A program made the translations under genes and the position numbers. A model generated the notes under the pieces. It saw only the letters and a program-made list of their open reading frames with translations. It searched no databases and was not told the DNA's origin. A DNA stretch of 64,000 bases from Pseudomonas sp. N40(2020) (GTDB lineage: Bacteria; Pseudomonadota; Gammaproteobacteria; Pseudomonadales; Pseudomonadaceae): NCBI RefSeq assembly GCF_014472415.1, contig NZ_JACSZV010000038.1, forward strand, positions 1-64,000, given 5' to 3'. Of the stretch, positions 8,244-18,047 are shown piece by piece; position 1 is the stretch's first letter; each line of letters starts with the position of its first letter.

Positions 8244-10247
8244 TTATGGGTTCCATTTATTGGAGAGCGCAGGCCGGACGGTTTTCAGGTCCGGCAAGTT
8301 GTCGAGGAAGTTGTCCGGGTAGTAACCGAAACTGGTCGCACCCTGGCGCTTGAGACGGCCCATCCAGTCGGCCAGTTGTTTGCCATCGATGTCGGCCTGT
8401 TCTTTTTTGGTCCAGTCGCGCGCCTGCAATTCGAACACGGTGCGATTCAGCGCTCCGGGACGCTTTCTGACGGTTTCCACCAACGACTCCAGCCACGGGC
8501 CGGACTCTGCCTGGGTCTGTTTTTCCATCAGCGGCATCGCCATCGGCGCCGTCCAGTCGTAGGTCGCGAGGAAGTCGTCGAGGTTCTGTGCGTACCATTC
8601 TTCGCTGTGTGGATTGAGCATCGGCTCGGCGAAGATGTTGCGCGCGGTCAGCACCTGCGGGCCGCGAATGGCGCGAACCTTGGCCGTCAACTCGTTGGTG
8701 AAGTCGATCAGGTAGCGGCTCTTGAATCGGGTCCAGCGCTGCATCGCTGCCGGGTCATCGCGCAGTGCCGCGATCGAACCCGGCAAGCCGCTGGCCGCAT
8801 AGGCTTTGAGCGCCGCCGGGCTGGCATCTTCGAAGTCCGAGAGCAACGCATCGTCGTGGTAGAGAATGCCGTTGACCGAGGTCAGGCGCGCCACGTCTTC
8901 GTAGATCTCACCGATGATCCGTCGCACTTCTGGATCGAACGGCGACAAGCGTTGGTACTGATCCGGATCCACCGACGTGGTGCCGGTCTTCGGGTCCCAA
9001 CGGGTCACGCGCGGCAGTTTCGAGTCGAGACCAAAACTCAGCACCGGCATCCACGCGAAGACCTTCACGTTAGCGCGGGTACGTAGTTGCCAGGCGACGC
9101 GGTTAAAAATATCCGCACGCACCGGCAAGTGGCGGTTGGGGAAGTACAGCGAATGCACCAGGCCATCGCCCTTGGGATCGGCGAAGGCTTGCAGGAACAC
9201 CGTGTTGGCGCCCAAGTCAGCGATGCGCTGCACCAGTTTGCCGAGGTTGATGTCCTGTTGCGCCGGGTCCGGGTCGTAGACATTGTCCAGATCGACATGC
9301 ACCACGCGCATGACGAAATCCGACTGCACGTCGACGATACTGTTGGCGAAACGCGCGCCGTCAGGATCCGAGGCGACGAGAAAGCGCGGGCTGCTCATCA
9401 GGTTGTCGAGGGCGTCGAGACCGTCTTCGAGGGTCAGGGCCATTTCGTAGCCTTCCTCGCCCACCACGGTCAGCGAAGTACCATCCGCCGCGCCGTATGG
9501 CCAGACCCACACGCGCGGTTTCTTACCGGTGACTTTGCGAATTTTTTCCGAGATGTTGTTCACGTCGGTACGGATCCGCGCCTGGAAATCGGCCTCGGAT
9601 TCATAGCGTTTGGTCACTGGGTCATAACGCCGGGTGGCCGCTGCAGGCTGCAGGTTGCCCTGCGGGTTGGCCAAAATACCTTTGTGGTTGGCGTCGGTGT
9701 GGGCAGCGATTTCCACCAGCCCGGAGCGTGAGATTTCGCGAATCTGATCCCAGGTCAGAAAGTCGGAACGCGGGCGCGGAGCACCGGCGAAATCCACTGG
9801 CTGGTTCAGCGGCGTGTCGATCCAGCTGCCGACCGGCGCCAGCAGCGCGTGCCAGTTGTAGGCGCGCAACACCGGCAGCACGCGGGTGTAGAAGCTTGAG
9901 TAACCGTCGTCAAAGCTGAGCAGGATCGCCTTCGCTGGCAGTTCCGGCCCGCCCTTGCGTGCGACCATGATCTGATCGACCGTCACCGGTTTGTAGCCGT
10001 TTTCCCGCAGCCACGCGAGTTGCTCGATCAGGCGCTCGGTACGCACCGCCACCACAGCCTGATCGGGGTCGCGATCTTCGACATCGTGATAGGCGATGCC
10101 CAACACATGATTTTTCGGCCACGGTTTTTCACTGGCCGCCACCGGGCGCTCCGATGGCGGGGCGAAGGCCGGGGCTTGCTGGGCGCAAGCGCTGGCCAGC
10201 AGCACCCCCAGCAAAAGGATGAATCGCGAAATCAAAGGCATCTTCAA
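8244..10247 (-). CDS. pgaB: PgaB, PNAG N-deacetylase lipoprotein
   Basis: The product has 667 residues and a lipoprotein signal (LLGVLLASAC). The N-terminal polysaccharide-deacetylase domain shows the NodB motif LSFDDGYSS (about 109-117) and HTDANHKG. The C-terminal half (about 310-640) is the PgaB-type glycoside-hydrolase-like domain with YHDDALLSDFED and VFAWMPVLSF. In the periplasm PgaB removes some acetyl groups from PNAG, which is needed for export through PgaA. It lies 6 bp after pgaA and 1 bp before pgaC. Two near-adjacent starts (10247 and 10241) are possible. Confidence 0.95.
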   Translation of the reverse strand: MKMPLISRFILLLGVLLASACAQQAPAFAPPSERPVAASEKPWPKNHVLGIAYHDVEDRDPDQAVVAVRTERLIEQLAWLRENGYKPVTVDQIMVARKGGPELPAKAILLSFDDGYSSFYTRVLPVLRAYNWHALLAPVGSWIDTPLNQPVDFAGAPRPRSDFLTWDQIREISRSGLVEIAAHTDANHKGILANPQGNLQPAAATRRYDPVTKRYESEADFQARIRTDVNNISEKIRKVTGKKPRVWVWPYGAADGTSLTVVGEEGYEMALTLEDGLDALDNLMSSPRFLVASDPDGARFANSIVDVQSDFVMRVVHVDLDNVYDPDPAQQDINLGKLVQRIADLGANTVFLQAFADPKGDGLVHSLYFPNRHLPVRADIFNRVAWQLRTRANVKVFAWMPVLSFGLDSKLPRVTRWDPKTGTTSVDPDQYQRLSPFDPEVRRIIGEIYEDVARLTSVNGILYHDDALLSDFEDASPAALKAYAASGLPGSIAALRDDPAAMQRWTRFKSRYLIDFTNELTAKVRAIRGPQVLTARNIFAEPMLNPHSEEWYAQNLDDFLATYDWTAPMAMPLMEKQTQAESGPWLESLVETVRKRPGALNRTVFELQARDWTKKEQADIDGKQLADWMGRLKRQGATSFGYYPDNFLDNLPDLKTVRPALSNKWNP

Positions 10248-10253
10248 ACTCTT

Positions 10254-12734
10254 CTAGAAGCGGAAAGTGAGGTCGACGAGCAGACGCAGATCGGTCTCCC
10301 GATCACCGTCGTAGGGCCGGTTGATCACACTGAACAAACCGCCCACCTCGAACACGTCGTTCCAGGCATAACGTTGGCCGTAACCGAGCAACGCCATGCC
10401 GCCAGTGCCGTGATCACGCTGACTGTACGTCCCCGCGCCGGCCTGGAACTGCTGGCTCCAAGAGGTTTCGTAGCGGTGATAGAGCACGTGATTGACGTTG
10501 ACCAGTGGCATGACGCTGAAGTCCGACTTCGGATTGAAGTACGGCACATCATCGGATTTGGAGTTGTGGCTGGTGCCGACTTCCAGTCCCGCATCGACCT
10601 GCACGTTCGGCGCGCTGTAGACGCCCTCGCGTCCGGTGAGCAAGGCTTCGACCCGGTTGTTGCCGTCGCTGAAGTGCGACGGGCTCACCGACAGCCGCCA
10701 CTCGCGGCTTTCGTTGGCGCGCCAGCGAATGAAACCGCTGCCGCCATTGGCCTTGATGTCGCTGTTGAGCGCGCGCAACGGCGTCTCGGCCGACAGGTAT
10801 TCGAGACTGCCGCCGTACTGCCAGTGGTCGTTGATATCGCGGGCGATCGCCAGACGTGCGCCCTGTTTGTCGCCGAAGCCGTAGGAATGGTTGGAGACTT
10901 CGGCTTCAAGCGTCATGTCGCGGGTGCGACGTTCCAGACCGACGCGCTGGAAACGGTGGTGGCCGGTGCCTTCGGCGAAGTCGCCAGTGACATAACCGGC
11001 GCCGGCGAACACGCGCCAGTCTTCATCGATGGGCGGACTGTACAGGGTGGTCTGAATACCGAAATCGCGACTCCCGCTGACCGCTCCGGCGTCGCCACTG
11101 CCACCGCCGTTGGCCTTGCCGCCGTAGGCTTCGACGCGCAGTTCGGACATGTCGTGGACTTCACGCTCGCGCGCCGCGCGCTGAACCTGACGGTTGTCCG
11201 GATATCGCGCCACCACGTCGTCGGTGAGTGCATCCATCTGCCGCCATTCCTGCAACGTCATGGCTGTGCGCGCTTGAGCGACTTCCAGGCCCATGTCGCG
11301 CGGCACCATGCTCTCGGTTTCCTTGAGCTGATTCTCGGCGCGGCGCGGCCAGTTGCGAGCCAGGTACAGATCGGCCTGTGCCAGACGCAGGCCGGTGTTG
11401 CCCGGCGCCTGTTCGACCAGCGTCTGTAAACGCTCCTCCCCGTGTGGCAGGTCGGAACCGTAGGTGCCGGCCTGTGCCGCGAGTTGTTGGGCGTCCATCC
11501 ACTCATCGTTGGGATTGCCGATGGGGAGGCCTTTGAGTTCGGTGCGCGGGCGCTGGGACTTGGCTGCATCCTCGGCGACTTTGCGCGCTTCGTCGGCGCG
11601 GTCGCTTTCAAGCAGCGAGTAATACAGCGCTGTTGTGTCTTCCAGACGATCGCTGGCATCGGCGTCCGGAGCTGCCAGCACCTGACGGTAGAGGTCGGTG
11701 GCGAGTTCCGGCTGACGTTGATCGAGATAAGACGCCGCCACCCAACGCAGGGCGTAGGTCGGGATCTTCACGCCTTCGCCTTGCAGCTTCTGATATTCGC
11801 TGATGACATCGCCGGTGCGCGCGCGGGCCTTGAGTGCGCCCATGCGGTCGATGCGCCAGCGGATCACGTCATCGTGAGCGGTGGCGTCCGGGGTCCAGGT
11901 GGCGAGCAATTTGTCGTAATCGGCCAACGCGCGGTCGGCGATCACATAGCGTTCTTGTTCGCTGCGGGTAGCGAGTTCAGCGAGACGCACGCGCTCGGCA
12001 GCCAGATCGCCTTCGAGGCGGCGCAGGGTGACCGGATCGATCAGGCCCGGACGCTGATTGGCCAGACGCAGCGCCGGTTCCGGCAGACGCGCCTTTTGCA
12101 GCGCGACCACGTATTCGCGGGCGACTTCAGGTTTGCTGCCCGCGCGGATAAAGGCCTGATCGTATTCGAACAGGGCGTCGTACTGCTTGCCGGCACGGCT
12201 CAGCGCGTAGCCGAGCGCCAAACGACGGGAAGGGTCATCGGGTTTGGCCGCCACCAGCGCTTTGGCGCGGGTGACCGCTTCGTCGGGTTTGCCGGCGTCA
12301 GCCTGCGTCAGAGCCAGTCCCAGTTGCAGGTCTGCGTTATCCGGCTCCAGCGCCAGCGCCTTGTTGTAAACCTGAGTCGCCTGATCCCAACGTTTGAGGT
12401 TGCGATAGGCACGAGCGGTGGCGGTCAGCGCCTGAACCGGCAGCACACGGTCACGGCCCTGGGTTTCATAAACCTTGACCACTTCGGCGTCGAGTCCGGC
12501 CCAACTGGCGATTTGCAGGTGATCGCTGATCTGCCCGGTGGTCGCCTGACCCGGCGGCACCTGGCGCAGCACATTCAGCGCAGGCGTGGTTTGCCCGGCA
12601 CGGGCATCCCGCACCATCTGATCGTAGGGTGTGTCGGCAAACGCCAAGGCCGGCCAGAGCAATTGGCTGCACAGCGCGACTCGAAACAAAGGGCGTAAAC
12701 CACGATGTAATACAGGACCATCAATACGCGGCAT
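10254..12734 (-). CDS. pgaA: PgaA, outer-membrane PNAG export porin
   Basis: The 826-residue protein has a signal peptide, then a long helical tetratricopeptide-repeat region (about 40-520; for example KRWDQATQVYNKALALEPDN). A C-terminal beta-barrel begins around 535 and ends in the terminal phenylalanine (LLVDLTFRF) typical of outer-membrane proteins. PgaA is the channel that exports partly deacetylated PNAG, with the TPR part binding PgaB and polymer. It is the first gene of pgaABCD. The start has AAGGA 9 bases upstream. Confidence 0.93.
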   Translation of the reverse strand: MPRIDGPVLHRGLRPLFRVALCSQLLWPALAFADTPYDQMVRDARAGQTTPALNVLRQVPPGQATTGQISDHLQIASWAGLDAEVVKVYETQGRDRVLPVQALTATARAYRNLKRWDQATQVYNKALALEPDNADLQLGLALTQADAGKPDEAVTRAKALVAAKPDDPSRRLALGYALSRAGKQYDALFEYDQAFIRAGSKPEVAREYVVALQKARLPEPALRLANQRPGLIDPVTLRRLEGDLAAERVRLAELATRSEQERYVIADRALADYDKLLATWTPDATAHDDVIRWRIDRMGALKARARTGDVISEYQKLQGEGVKIPTYALRWVAASYLDQRQPELATDLYRQVLAAPDADASDRLEDTTALYYSLLESDRADEARKVAEDAAKSQRPRTELKGLPIGNPNDEWMDAQQLAAQAGTYGSDLPHGEERLQTLVEQAPGNTGLRLAQADLYLARNWPRRAENQLKETESMVPRDMGLEVAQARTAMTLQEWRQMDALTDDVVARYPDNRQVQRAAREREVHDMSELRVEAYGGKANGGGSGDAGAVSGSRDFGIQTTLYSPPIDEDWRVFAGAGYVTGDFAEGTGHHRFQRVGLERRTRDMTLEAEVSNHSYGFGDKQGARLAIARDINDHWQYGGSLEYLSAETPLRALNSDIKANGGSGFIRWRANESREWRLSVSPSHFSDGNNRVEALLTGREGVYSAPNVQVDAGLEVGTSHNSKSDDVPYFNPKSDFSVMPLVNVNHVLYHRYETSWSQQFQAGAGTYSQRDHGTGGMALLGYGQRYAWNDVFEVGGLFSVINRPYDGDRETDLRLLVDLTFRF

Positions 12735-12861
12735 TCGTCAGCATCCTTACATGGCTAGCCGGGTCGTAATGCCCTCCTTGCCCATTCGTAACGGGGCCGA
12801 GCCAGGAACGCTCAGCCAAGCTTAGTCAGGCAGTTTGCATGCAAGCGAGGACCGAAATTCA

Positions 12862-12878
12862 GAACACAATAATTGTTC
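12862..12878. promoter_or_regulatory. Inverted repeat upstream of pgaABCD
   Basis: GAACA-N7-TGTTC, whose centre is an 11-bp palindrome (ACAATAATTGT), lies about 130 bp upstream of the pgaA start in the only AT-rich part of the gap. It could be a regulator-binding site in the pga promoter. No regulator is identifiable from the sequence. Confidence 0.35.
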
Positions 12879-12930
12879 AGAATCGGCCGGCGGCTCGGCC
12901 GCGACACCGAAAAGCCGAACGCCAGACAGC

Positions 12931-12971
12931 AAAACGCCCGGCGTCTGTGGGTACAGAGGCCGGGCGTTTCT
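12931..12971 (-). terminator. Rho-independent terminator after the DUF945 gene
   Basis: A long GC-rich hairpin (AACGCCCGGC...GCCGGGCGTT, with CTG/CAG continuing the stem inward) lies 16 bp after the stop at 12987. On the minus strand the second arm is followed by a short T-run (GTTTTG). It separates the DUF945 transcript from the pga promoter region and may be partly bidirectional. Confidence 0.75.
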
Positions 12972-12986
12972 ATTAAGAGCGCAGTA

Positions 12987-14492
12987 TTACTGCACTTGCG
13001 TGACGCCCGCGAACTTGCTCATCAGGAAGCCGACGAACTGCTCGACGGTCATCTTCTGGCCGTTGAATTCCACCTGATTGGCGGCGTAATGCAGCTTGGT
13101 CACGACGTTGGTGCCTTCCACGATCGCCAACTGCGAGCCGACGGCCATCCCGGAGAACATGTCAGCCGCGCCGGTAGCGCCATCGACGATGGCTTTGGCA
13201 TCAGTCTGACCATCGAGTTGCGCCTGCACGCTGAGCAGATCAATCAGCATCGGCTTGGACACGGTGATATTGAGATCAAGCAACGCGATCAGCTGTTTGC
13301 CCAGTTGATCCGGCGGCAGATCCATCGATTGCGGCTTGGTCAGGTCGATCACCAGATTCGCGCGGCTCTCACCGTTGGCGGTTTTCAGCGACAGATTCTC
13401 CAGCGCCACTTGCGGGCCGGCGGCCAGCAGTTTCTGCAGGTCAGCCTTGACCTGCGCCGACTCGGCTTCGGTCAGGTTCAGCTCCGGTGCCGGCAGTCCG
13501 GCTGCCGTGGCTTCTGCGGCGGCTTTTTCGTATGGCTGCAGTTTGGTCTGGTAGATCTGCATCAGCGACATCGTCGACGGGATGTCGAGGTTTTTCAGGC
13601 TCATGGCCATGCTGGCCGAGCCGATTTTCTTGTCGTTGAGCGTTACTTCACCCACCGTGTAGTCAGCACGGCCGGACGCATTGCTGCCGTTTTCTTCGGT
13701 GAGGTTCTTCATTTCGAAGTTCTTCACGCCGAGCACCGATTGCTTGGTGCCGAAGGTGGTTTTGCTGTTGGACAGCTCCAGGGTGTTGTTGCCGGTGTAG
13801 TAGCCGTAGCTGCTCTTGGTGAGGTTGCTCGCCAGGGTCAGACCGTTGAGTTCGATCTGCACCGGCGCCTGATCTTCAGCCACAGTCACCAGTTTCAGGC
13901 TGTCCATGTAGCCGTCAGCCTTGACCTTCTGTGCCTGGGCGCTGGCGGAGATGTTCAGGGTCAGGCCGGAAAACTTCAGGCTCGACTGCTCATCCAGCGC
14001 GGTTTCCAGTGGCAGCAGGTCGACGGTGCTGGTGGTGGACTCGTCGTAGCCGATGTTGGTTACGCCTTTGAGCGGGGCAGCGCCCTTGGTGGCGGCGAAC
14101 CATTTTTCGGTGGCCGGATTCTTTTCCAGCTGGTAGTTGCTGGTGGCCATGACCGGCAGCCATTTCAGCGACACCAGACGCGAGAACGGCAGCGGGCCGT
14201 GCTCGATGTGGTCGACGAACAGCAGCTCGACCGGCGCATCGCCAAACATCTCGCCTTCACCCTTGAGGCGATAGTGCGCGGTGCTGGTGAAGGTGTGGCG
14301 CTCCAGCGACACCAGTTCCAGCGACGCGGTGCCGTTGGAACCGGCCATGGCGGTTTGCAGTTCTTTGTTGGCGTTAGAGACGGCGTTGTTCAATACGCCT
14401 TCGATCTTGGTCCCGGTGTACCAGGCCCCGCCTGCGCTGATCGCGCCGATGGCAACAACAATTCCGAGTAGCACGCCTGCTGATTTATTCAT
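12987..14492 (-). CDS. DUF945 (YdgA-like) family protein
   Basis: The product has 501 residues with an uncleaved N-terminal signal anchor (GVLLGIVVAIGAISAGGAWY). The long extracytoplasmic part matches the DUF945/YdgA family, with features such as WYTGTKIEGVLNNAV and the C-terminal AANQVEFNGQKMTVEQFV. The family is common in gammaproteobacterial envelopes; its molecular role is not settled. The gene stands alone, bounded by a strong terminator downstream and a REPIN upstream. Confidence 0.85.
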   Translation of the reverse strand: MNKSAGVLLGIVVAIGAISAGGAWYTGTKIEGVLNNAVSNANKELQTAMAGSNGTASLELVSLERHTFTSTAHYRLKGEGEMFGDAPVELLFVDHIEHGPLPFSRLVSLKWLPVMATSNYQLEKNPATEKWFAATKGAAPLKGVTNIGYDESTTSTVDLLPLETALDEQSSLKFSGLTLNISASAQAQKVKADGYMDSLKLVTVAEDQAPVQIELNGLTLASNLTKSSYGYYTGNNTLELSNSKTTFGTKQSVLGVKNFEMKNLTEENGSNASGRADYTVGEVTLNDKKIGSASMAMSLKNLDIPSTMSLMQIYQTKLQPYEKAAAEATAAGLPAPELNLTEAESAQVKADLQKLLAAGPQVALENLSLKTANGESRANLVIDLTKPQSMDLPPDQLGKQLIALLDLNITVSKPMLIDLLSVQAQLDGQTDAKAIVDGATGAADMFSGMAVGSQLAIVEGTNVVTKLHYAANQVEFNGQKMTVEQFVGFLMSKFAGVTQVQ

Positions 14493-14696
14493 GAATGACC
14501 TGATCGATTTCCGTGGCTGAAAGTGTGGTCGTCTTCCCTGAACCCGTGACCGGGTTGCGGCTCGACTCCGCTGAATTTAGCGGTGGAGATTAGCACTGGG
14601 CGCGGGAGACGGCTCAATGTTTAAAGGTGAAAGAGTGTCTATGGGGAGTGTGGACAGTCGACAGACTGGAAGAGTTTCAGTGTTTTTGAGGGTGCT

Positions 14697-14762
14697 ATCG
14701 CGAGCAGGCTCACTCCTACAGGGGAAACGCATTCCAAATGTAGGAGTGAGCCTGCTCGCGAT
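14697..14762. repeat. REPIN 1 (paired REP sequences)
   Basis: Two inverted REP arms (ATCGCGAGCAGGCTCACTCC and its complement) flank about 18 bp of spacer. This is the 'TAGGAGTGAGCC' subtype, seen again at 21570 and 26613. It lies between the DUF945 gene start and the end of the next gene. Confidence 0.9.
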
Positions 14763-14785
14763 GAGGCCAGTCGATTCAGCGGAAA

Positions 14786-15421
14786 TCAGGAGTACTGAAC
14801 CTCGATCTCATCGAGTTGATGATCAAAGCTCTTCAGCCGCGCCGTCCAGGTATACACCAGCACCTCGAAATCCCGATCGATCACCGCCCCGCCCGGCCCA
14901 TCGGCGCGTGGGTCGCAGAAATCCAGTTGATAGCGTTCGCGGGCCATGGCCGTGGCGACGTCGGACAATTCCCGGGCATTGTTCAGCCAGTGCCAACCTT
15001 CGCTGTCGATCTGCTTGTCGAGCTCCAGACACTGCTTCTTCAGCGCTTCGAGGCTTTTTTCCAGCGGCGTGCCAGTGAGTTCGCCCATGACTTCGGCGAA
15101 AGTCCGGCCGGGCTGCCAGTAGCTGCCCCAGAAATATCGGTCGAACACGGTTTCGACCTTGCGCAGGGCAACTTTGGTGTCCCAGATCAGCACCAGGGTC
15201 TTGCCCTGTTCAAGTTGTCGCTTCTTCACCCGCTGAACCTGGAGCGATGCCCAAGCCACCACCACGATTGCCATGACCGCAATCAGCGCGACGGCGCTGT
15301 CGAGGAAAACCATGGCCTTGTCGATCTGGTGGGCCAGCATGATGCCGTAAAAATAGGTGGCCGAGAGCAGCACCAACGCTACGAGGGCGCACCAGAAGCC
15401 GAGAGCGTAAGGGTTTTTCAT
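14786..15421 (-). CDS. Two-helix inner-membrane protein of unknown function
   Basis: The protein has 211 residues. Two hydrophobic segments near the N-terminus (about 8-28 and 38-60) are followed by a cytoplasmic, partly helical region of about 150 residues containing TLVLIWDTKVALRKVETVF, DRYFWGSYWQPGRTF and DFCDPRADGPGG. I do not recognise the family. It seems to be a single-gene unit between a REPIN and the terminator-like hairpin of the efflux operon. Confidence 0.7.
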   Translation of the reverse strand: MKNPYALGFWCALVALVLLSATYFYGIMLAHQIDKAMVFLDSAVALIAVMAIVVVAWASLQVQRVKKRQLEQGKTLVLIWDTKVALRKVETVFDRYFWGSYWQPGRTFAEVMGELTGTPLEKSLEALKKQCLELDKQIDSEGWHWLNNARELSDVATAMARERYQLDFCDPRADGPGGAVIDRDFEVLVYTWTARLKSFDHQLDEIEVQYS

Positions 15422-15458
15422 TATTGGTTTCCCCTAGACCAGCGCTAGCAATGTGCGC

Positions 15459-15490
15459 TGAAGGGGCGCTTTGCACGGGGCGCCCCTTCA
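15459..15490 (-). terminator. Hairpin after the FUSC efflux operon
   Basis: An 11-bp perfect inverted repeat (TGAAGGGGCGC / GCGCCCCTTCA) lies 25 bp past the stop of the outer-membrane gene at 15515. There is no clear T-run, so it may be a weak terminator or an mRNA-stabilising structure. Confidence 0.55.
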
Positions 15491-15514
15491 ACACTTCAAA
15501 GCATAGCTATGGCC

Positions 15515-16957
15515 TCAGGGTTTGCTCGGGCTTGAAGCTTGCGTTCGTCCGCTTTCCCAGCCGCCGCCCAAAGCGAGGAACAAATCGATCTGGCTCATGG
15601 CGACTTGCGTGTTGGCGGCGGCCAGCTGCGCCGTGACATCGGTGTAGGTGCGGGTTGCTTGCAGGTCGGCGAGGAACGACTCGCGCCCGGCCTGGAAGAA
15701 GCGGTGCGTCTGGTCTGCGGCGAGTTTCGCCGACTGCTCGGCGTCGGCCAGGGCATCGCGGCGTTGCAGTAACGCGCTGTACTGGGCCAGACCGGTCTGT
15801 GTTTCGCGAATGGCGTTGAGCACCACGCCGTCGAAATGCGCCAGTGCGCCTTGGGTCGACGCTTCAGCTTCGCGGATTCGCGCGCGGGCGCCGTTGGTCG
15901 GGACTTTCCAGCTCAGCGAGGGGCCGAAACCCCAGCGGTTGGTCGATGGATCACCCAAGTCGTCAATAAGACCGACGGTGCCGATGGTCGCGCCGATGCT
16001 GATGTCTGGATACAACTCGCCGGTGGCGACGCCGATGCCCGCAGTCGAAGCGGCCAGTCGACGTTCGGCCTGGCGAATATCCGGGCGACGCTTGAGCAAC
16101 GCGGCGCCGTCACCGACCGGCACCAGTTGGGCGATTTTCGGCAACTCGGCGCAGGTCGCCGTGCCGGCAGGCAACTGATCGACCGGTTTGGCCAGCAGCA
16201 TCGACAGGCGAAACAGCCCGGCCTGACGCGCCGCTTCATAGCGCGGCAGCTCGGCGCGCAGGGATTTGAATTGGGTTTGCGAGCGAGTGACCTGGGTTTC
16301 ATCACCACGCCCGGCGTCACGCAAGCGCTGAGTCAGCGTGGTGCTTTGCGATTGCAGGTCGAGGGAGTGTTGGGCAATTTCCCGTTCTTCATTAGCCGCG
16401 CAAACCTGGGTGTAGGCGCGAACTACGTCGGCCACCAAGGTGATGCGTGCAGTGTCAGCCGCCGCTTGAGTCGCATCGGCGTTAGCCTTAGCGCCTTCGA
16501 TACCGCGTTGCAGAGTGCCCCACAGATCGAACTGATAAGAAGCGCTGATGCCAATATCGCCGACGTTGTCGACCGGGACTTTTTCCGGCAGCAAAAACGC
16601 CTGACCGGATTCCTGCAAACGCTGGGCGCCCATCTTCACGCCGGCGCTCCAGCCACCGGCCGCCTCGGCCTCATCGACTTGCGCGCGAGCCCGCGCAAGG
16701 TTCGCTGCCGCCACGCGCAGATCAGTGTTGGAGGCCATGGCCTGCTGCACCAGTTGATCCAGTCGCGGATCCTTGTACAACCGCCACCAGTCCGCCGGAA
16801 CCGGCGCCGACACCACCGGTTTGCCCGAAACGGCCAGTTCGCCCTGAAAGTCCTTGCGCTGAATCGCCGCGTCATCGGGCACCTGATAGTCCGGCCCGAC
16901 CATCTGACAGGCCGAGAGCATCACACCCAACCCGGCGATCATCAGGGCCCTGTTCAT
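15515..16957 (-). CDS. Outer-membrane efflux lipoprotein (NodT family)
   Basis: The product has 480 residues with a lipoprotein signal and lipobox LSAC (Cys17), followed by QMVGPDYQVP, the usual mature start of NodT-type TolC-like proteins. Both outer-membrane-efflux repeats are present (DWWRLYKDPRLDQLVQQAM; RRPDIRQAERRLAASTAGIG; SWKVPTNGARARIREAEA). It would form the trimeric exit channel for the HlyD/FUSC pump encoded upstream, and its start overlaps the adaptor stop by 4 bp. It is the last gene of the operon. Confidence 0.92.
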   Translation of the reverse strand: MNRALMIAGLGVMLSACQMVGPDYQVPDDAAIQRKDFQGELAVSGKPVVSAPVPADWWRLYKDPRLDQLVQQAMASNTDLRVAAANLARARAQVDEAEAAGGWSAGVKMGAQRLQESGQAFLLPEKVPVDNVGDIGISASYQFDLWGTLQRGIEGAKANADATQAAADTARITLVADVVRAYTQVCAANEEREIAQHSLDLQSQSTTLTQRLRDAGRGDETQVTRSQTQFKSLRAELPRYEAARQAGLFRLSMLLAKPVDQLPAGTATCAELPKIAQLVPVGDGAALLKRRPDIRQAERRLAASTAGIGVATGELYPDISIGATIGTVGLIDDLGDPSTNRWGFGPSLSWKVPTNGARARIREAEASTQGALAHFDGVVLNAIRETQTGLAQYSALLQRRDALADAEQSAKLAADQTHRFFQAGRESFLADLQATRTYTDVTAQLAAANTQVAMSQIDLFLALGGGWESGRTQASSPSKP

Positions 16958-17841
16958 TGCGCGGGCTCCTGCTTTTGATCGTCGATGATCGAGACGGTGG
17001 CGGTACGCCCGGCAATCATGCGGAAGTCCGCCGGCACATCATCAAAGGCAATGCGCACCGGAATCCGCTGCGCCAGCCGCACCCAACTGAACGCCGGGTT
17101 GACGTTGGGCAACAGGTTACTGCCGCTGGTGCGGTCGCGGTCCTCGATGCCGGCGACGATGCTTTCGACATGCCCGCGCAGCTTGGCGCGATCGCCGACC
17201 ACGCGGATATCCACCGACTGGCCGACATGAATGCCGTCGAGTTTGGTTTCTTCAAAATAGCCGTCGATGTGGAAGGAATTGCTGTCGACCACCGACAACA
17301 CCGGGCGCCCGGCGGTGACGAACTCCTGCGTACGCGGCGCGCGGTCGTTGACGTAACCGTCCACCGGGCTGCGGATCACCGAGCGATCAAGGTTGAGTTG
17401 GGCGCTGTCCACCGTGACCATGGCTTCGGCCAATGCCGATTGCGCGCGGGCCACGCGGGACTGGCTTTCTTCCAGTTGCTCGGCCGGCACCAGATTGCCG
17501 AGGCCACGGTTACGCTTGGCTTCACGTTGCGCCTGCGCCAGGGTTTCTTCGCGATCGGCAACGGCGGCTTTGGCCTGACGCAGGGCCAGTTTGAAACGGT
17601 CCTGGTCGATGCTGAACAGCACCTGGCCGCGCTTGATCAACTGGTTGTCCTTCACCTCGACCTGCTGGATCAGCCCGGACACGTCCGGCGCGATCTGGAT
17701 GATGTCGGCACGGATATGGCCGTCACGGGTCCAGGGGGCGAACATGTAATACATCACCATGCGCCAGACGAGGACAACGGCAAAAGTCACGATCAGCAGG
17801 GTGAGTACCACGCGACCGATAGTCAAAAACGGTTTTTTCAT
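16954..17841 (-). CDS. HlyD-family periplasmic adaptor (AaeA-like)
   Basis: The product has 295 residues: one N-terminal transmembrane helix (VVLTLLIVTFAVVLVWRMVMYY), then a lipoyl half-motif (APDVSGLIQQVEVKDNQLIKRGQVLFSID), a coiled-coil hairpin and the second lipoyl half (RSPVDGYVNDRAPRTQEFVT). The length and the APWTRDGHIRADI segment match AaeA-type adaptors that pair with FUSC-family transporters. It bridges the FUSC protein and the outer-membrane channel. It overlaps both neighbours by 4 bp. Confidence 0.92.
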   Translation of the reverse strand: MKKPFLTIGRVVLTLLIVTFAVVLVWRMVMYYMFAPWTRDGHIRADIIQIAPDVSGLIQQVEVKDNQLIKRGQVLFSIDQDRFKLALRQAKAAVADREETLAQAQREAKRNRGLGNLVPAEQLEESQSRVARAQSALAEAMVTVDSAQLNLDRSVIRSPVDGYVNDRAPRTQEFVTAGRPVLSVVDSNSFHIDGYFEETKLDGIHVGQSVDIRVVGDRAKLRGHVESIVAGIEDRDRTSGSNLLPNVNPAFSWVRLAQRIPVRIAFDDVPADFRMIAGRTATVSIIDDQKQEPAQ

Positions 17842-18047
17842 GTCATCAGGTATCGACTGAGTGAGTCCACGCCGTACAGCAGCACGGCGTAGAGCGCCAC
17901 GTTGAACAATGCCCGGTGCCAGACCAGACGGTAAAAGTGCAGCCGCGTGAGCACGCTGTGCACCAGCAGAAACAGCACATAAGTGATGCCCATCAACACC
18001 AGCAGGGTCGGCAGGAAAATGCCGCTGATGTCCAGATCACCGATCAT
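17838..18047 (-). CDS. DUF1656 small membrane protein (AaeX-like)
   Basis: The product has 69 residues with two hydrophobic helices (LPTLLVLMGITYVLFLLVHSV and FNVALYAVLLYGV). DUF1656 proteins are almost always encoded between a FUSC transporter and its HlyD adaptor, as AaeX is in the E. coli aae operon. It overlaps both neighbours by 4 bp, so all three pump components are translationally coupled. Its exact role is unknown. Confidence 0.9.
   Translation of the reverse strand: MIGDLDISGIFLPTLLVLMGITYVLFLLVHSVLTRLHFYRLVWHRALFNVALYAVLLYGVDSLSRYLMT

Noticed and set aside
14697..14762. Short regularly paired repeats that could suggest a CRISPR array
   Set aside because: They are single inverted pairs dispersed between genes, not direct repeats with unique spacers; they fit REPINs.
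15836..16978. 380-codon plus-strand frame opposite the outer-membrane efflux gene
   Set aside because: No start signal or domain; shadow of the NodT-family gene.
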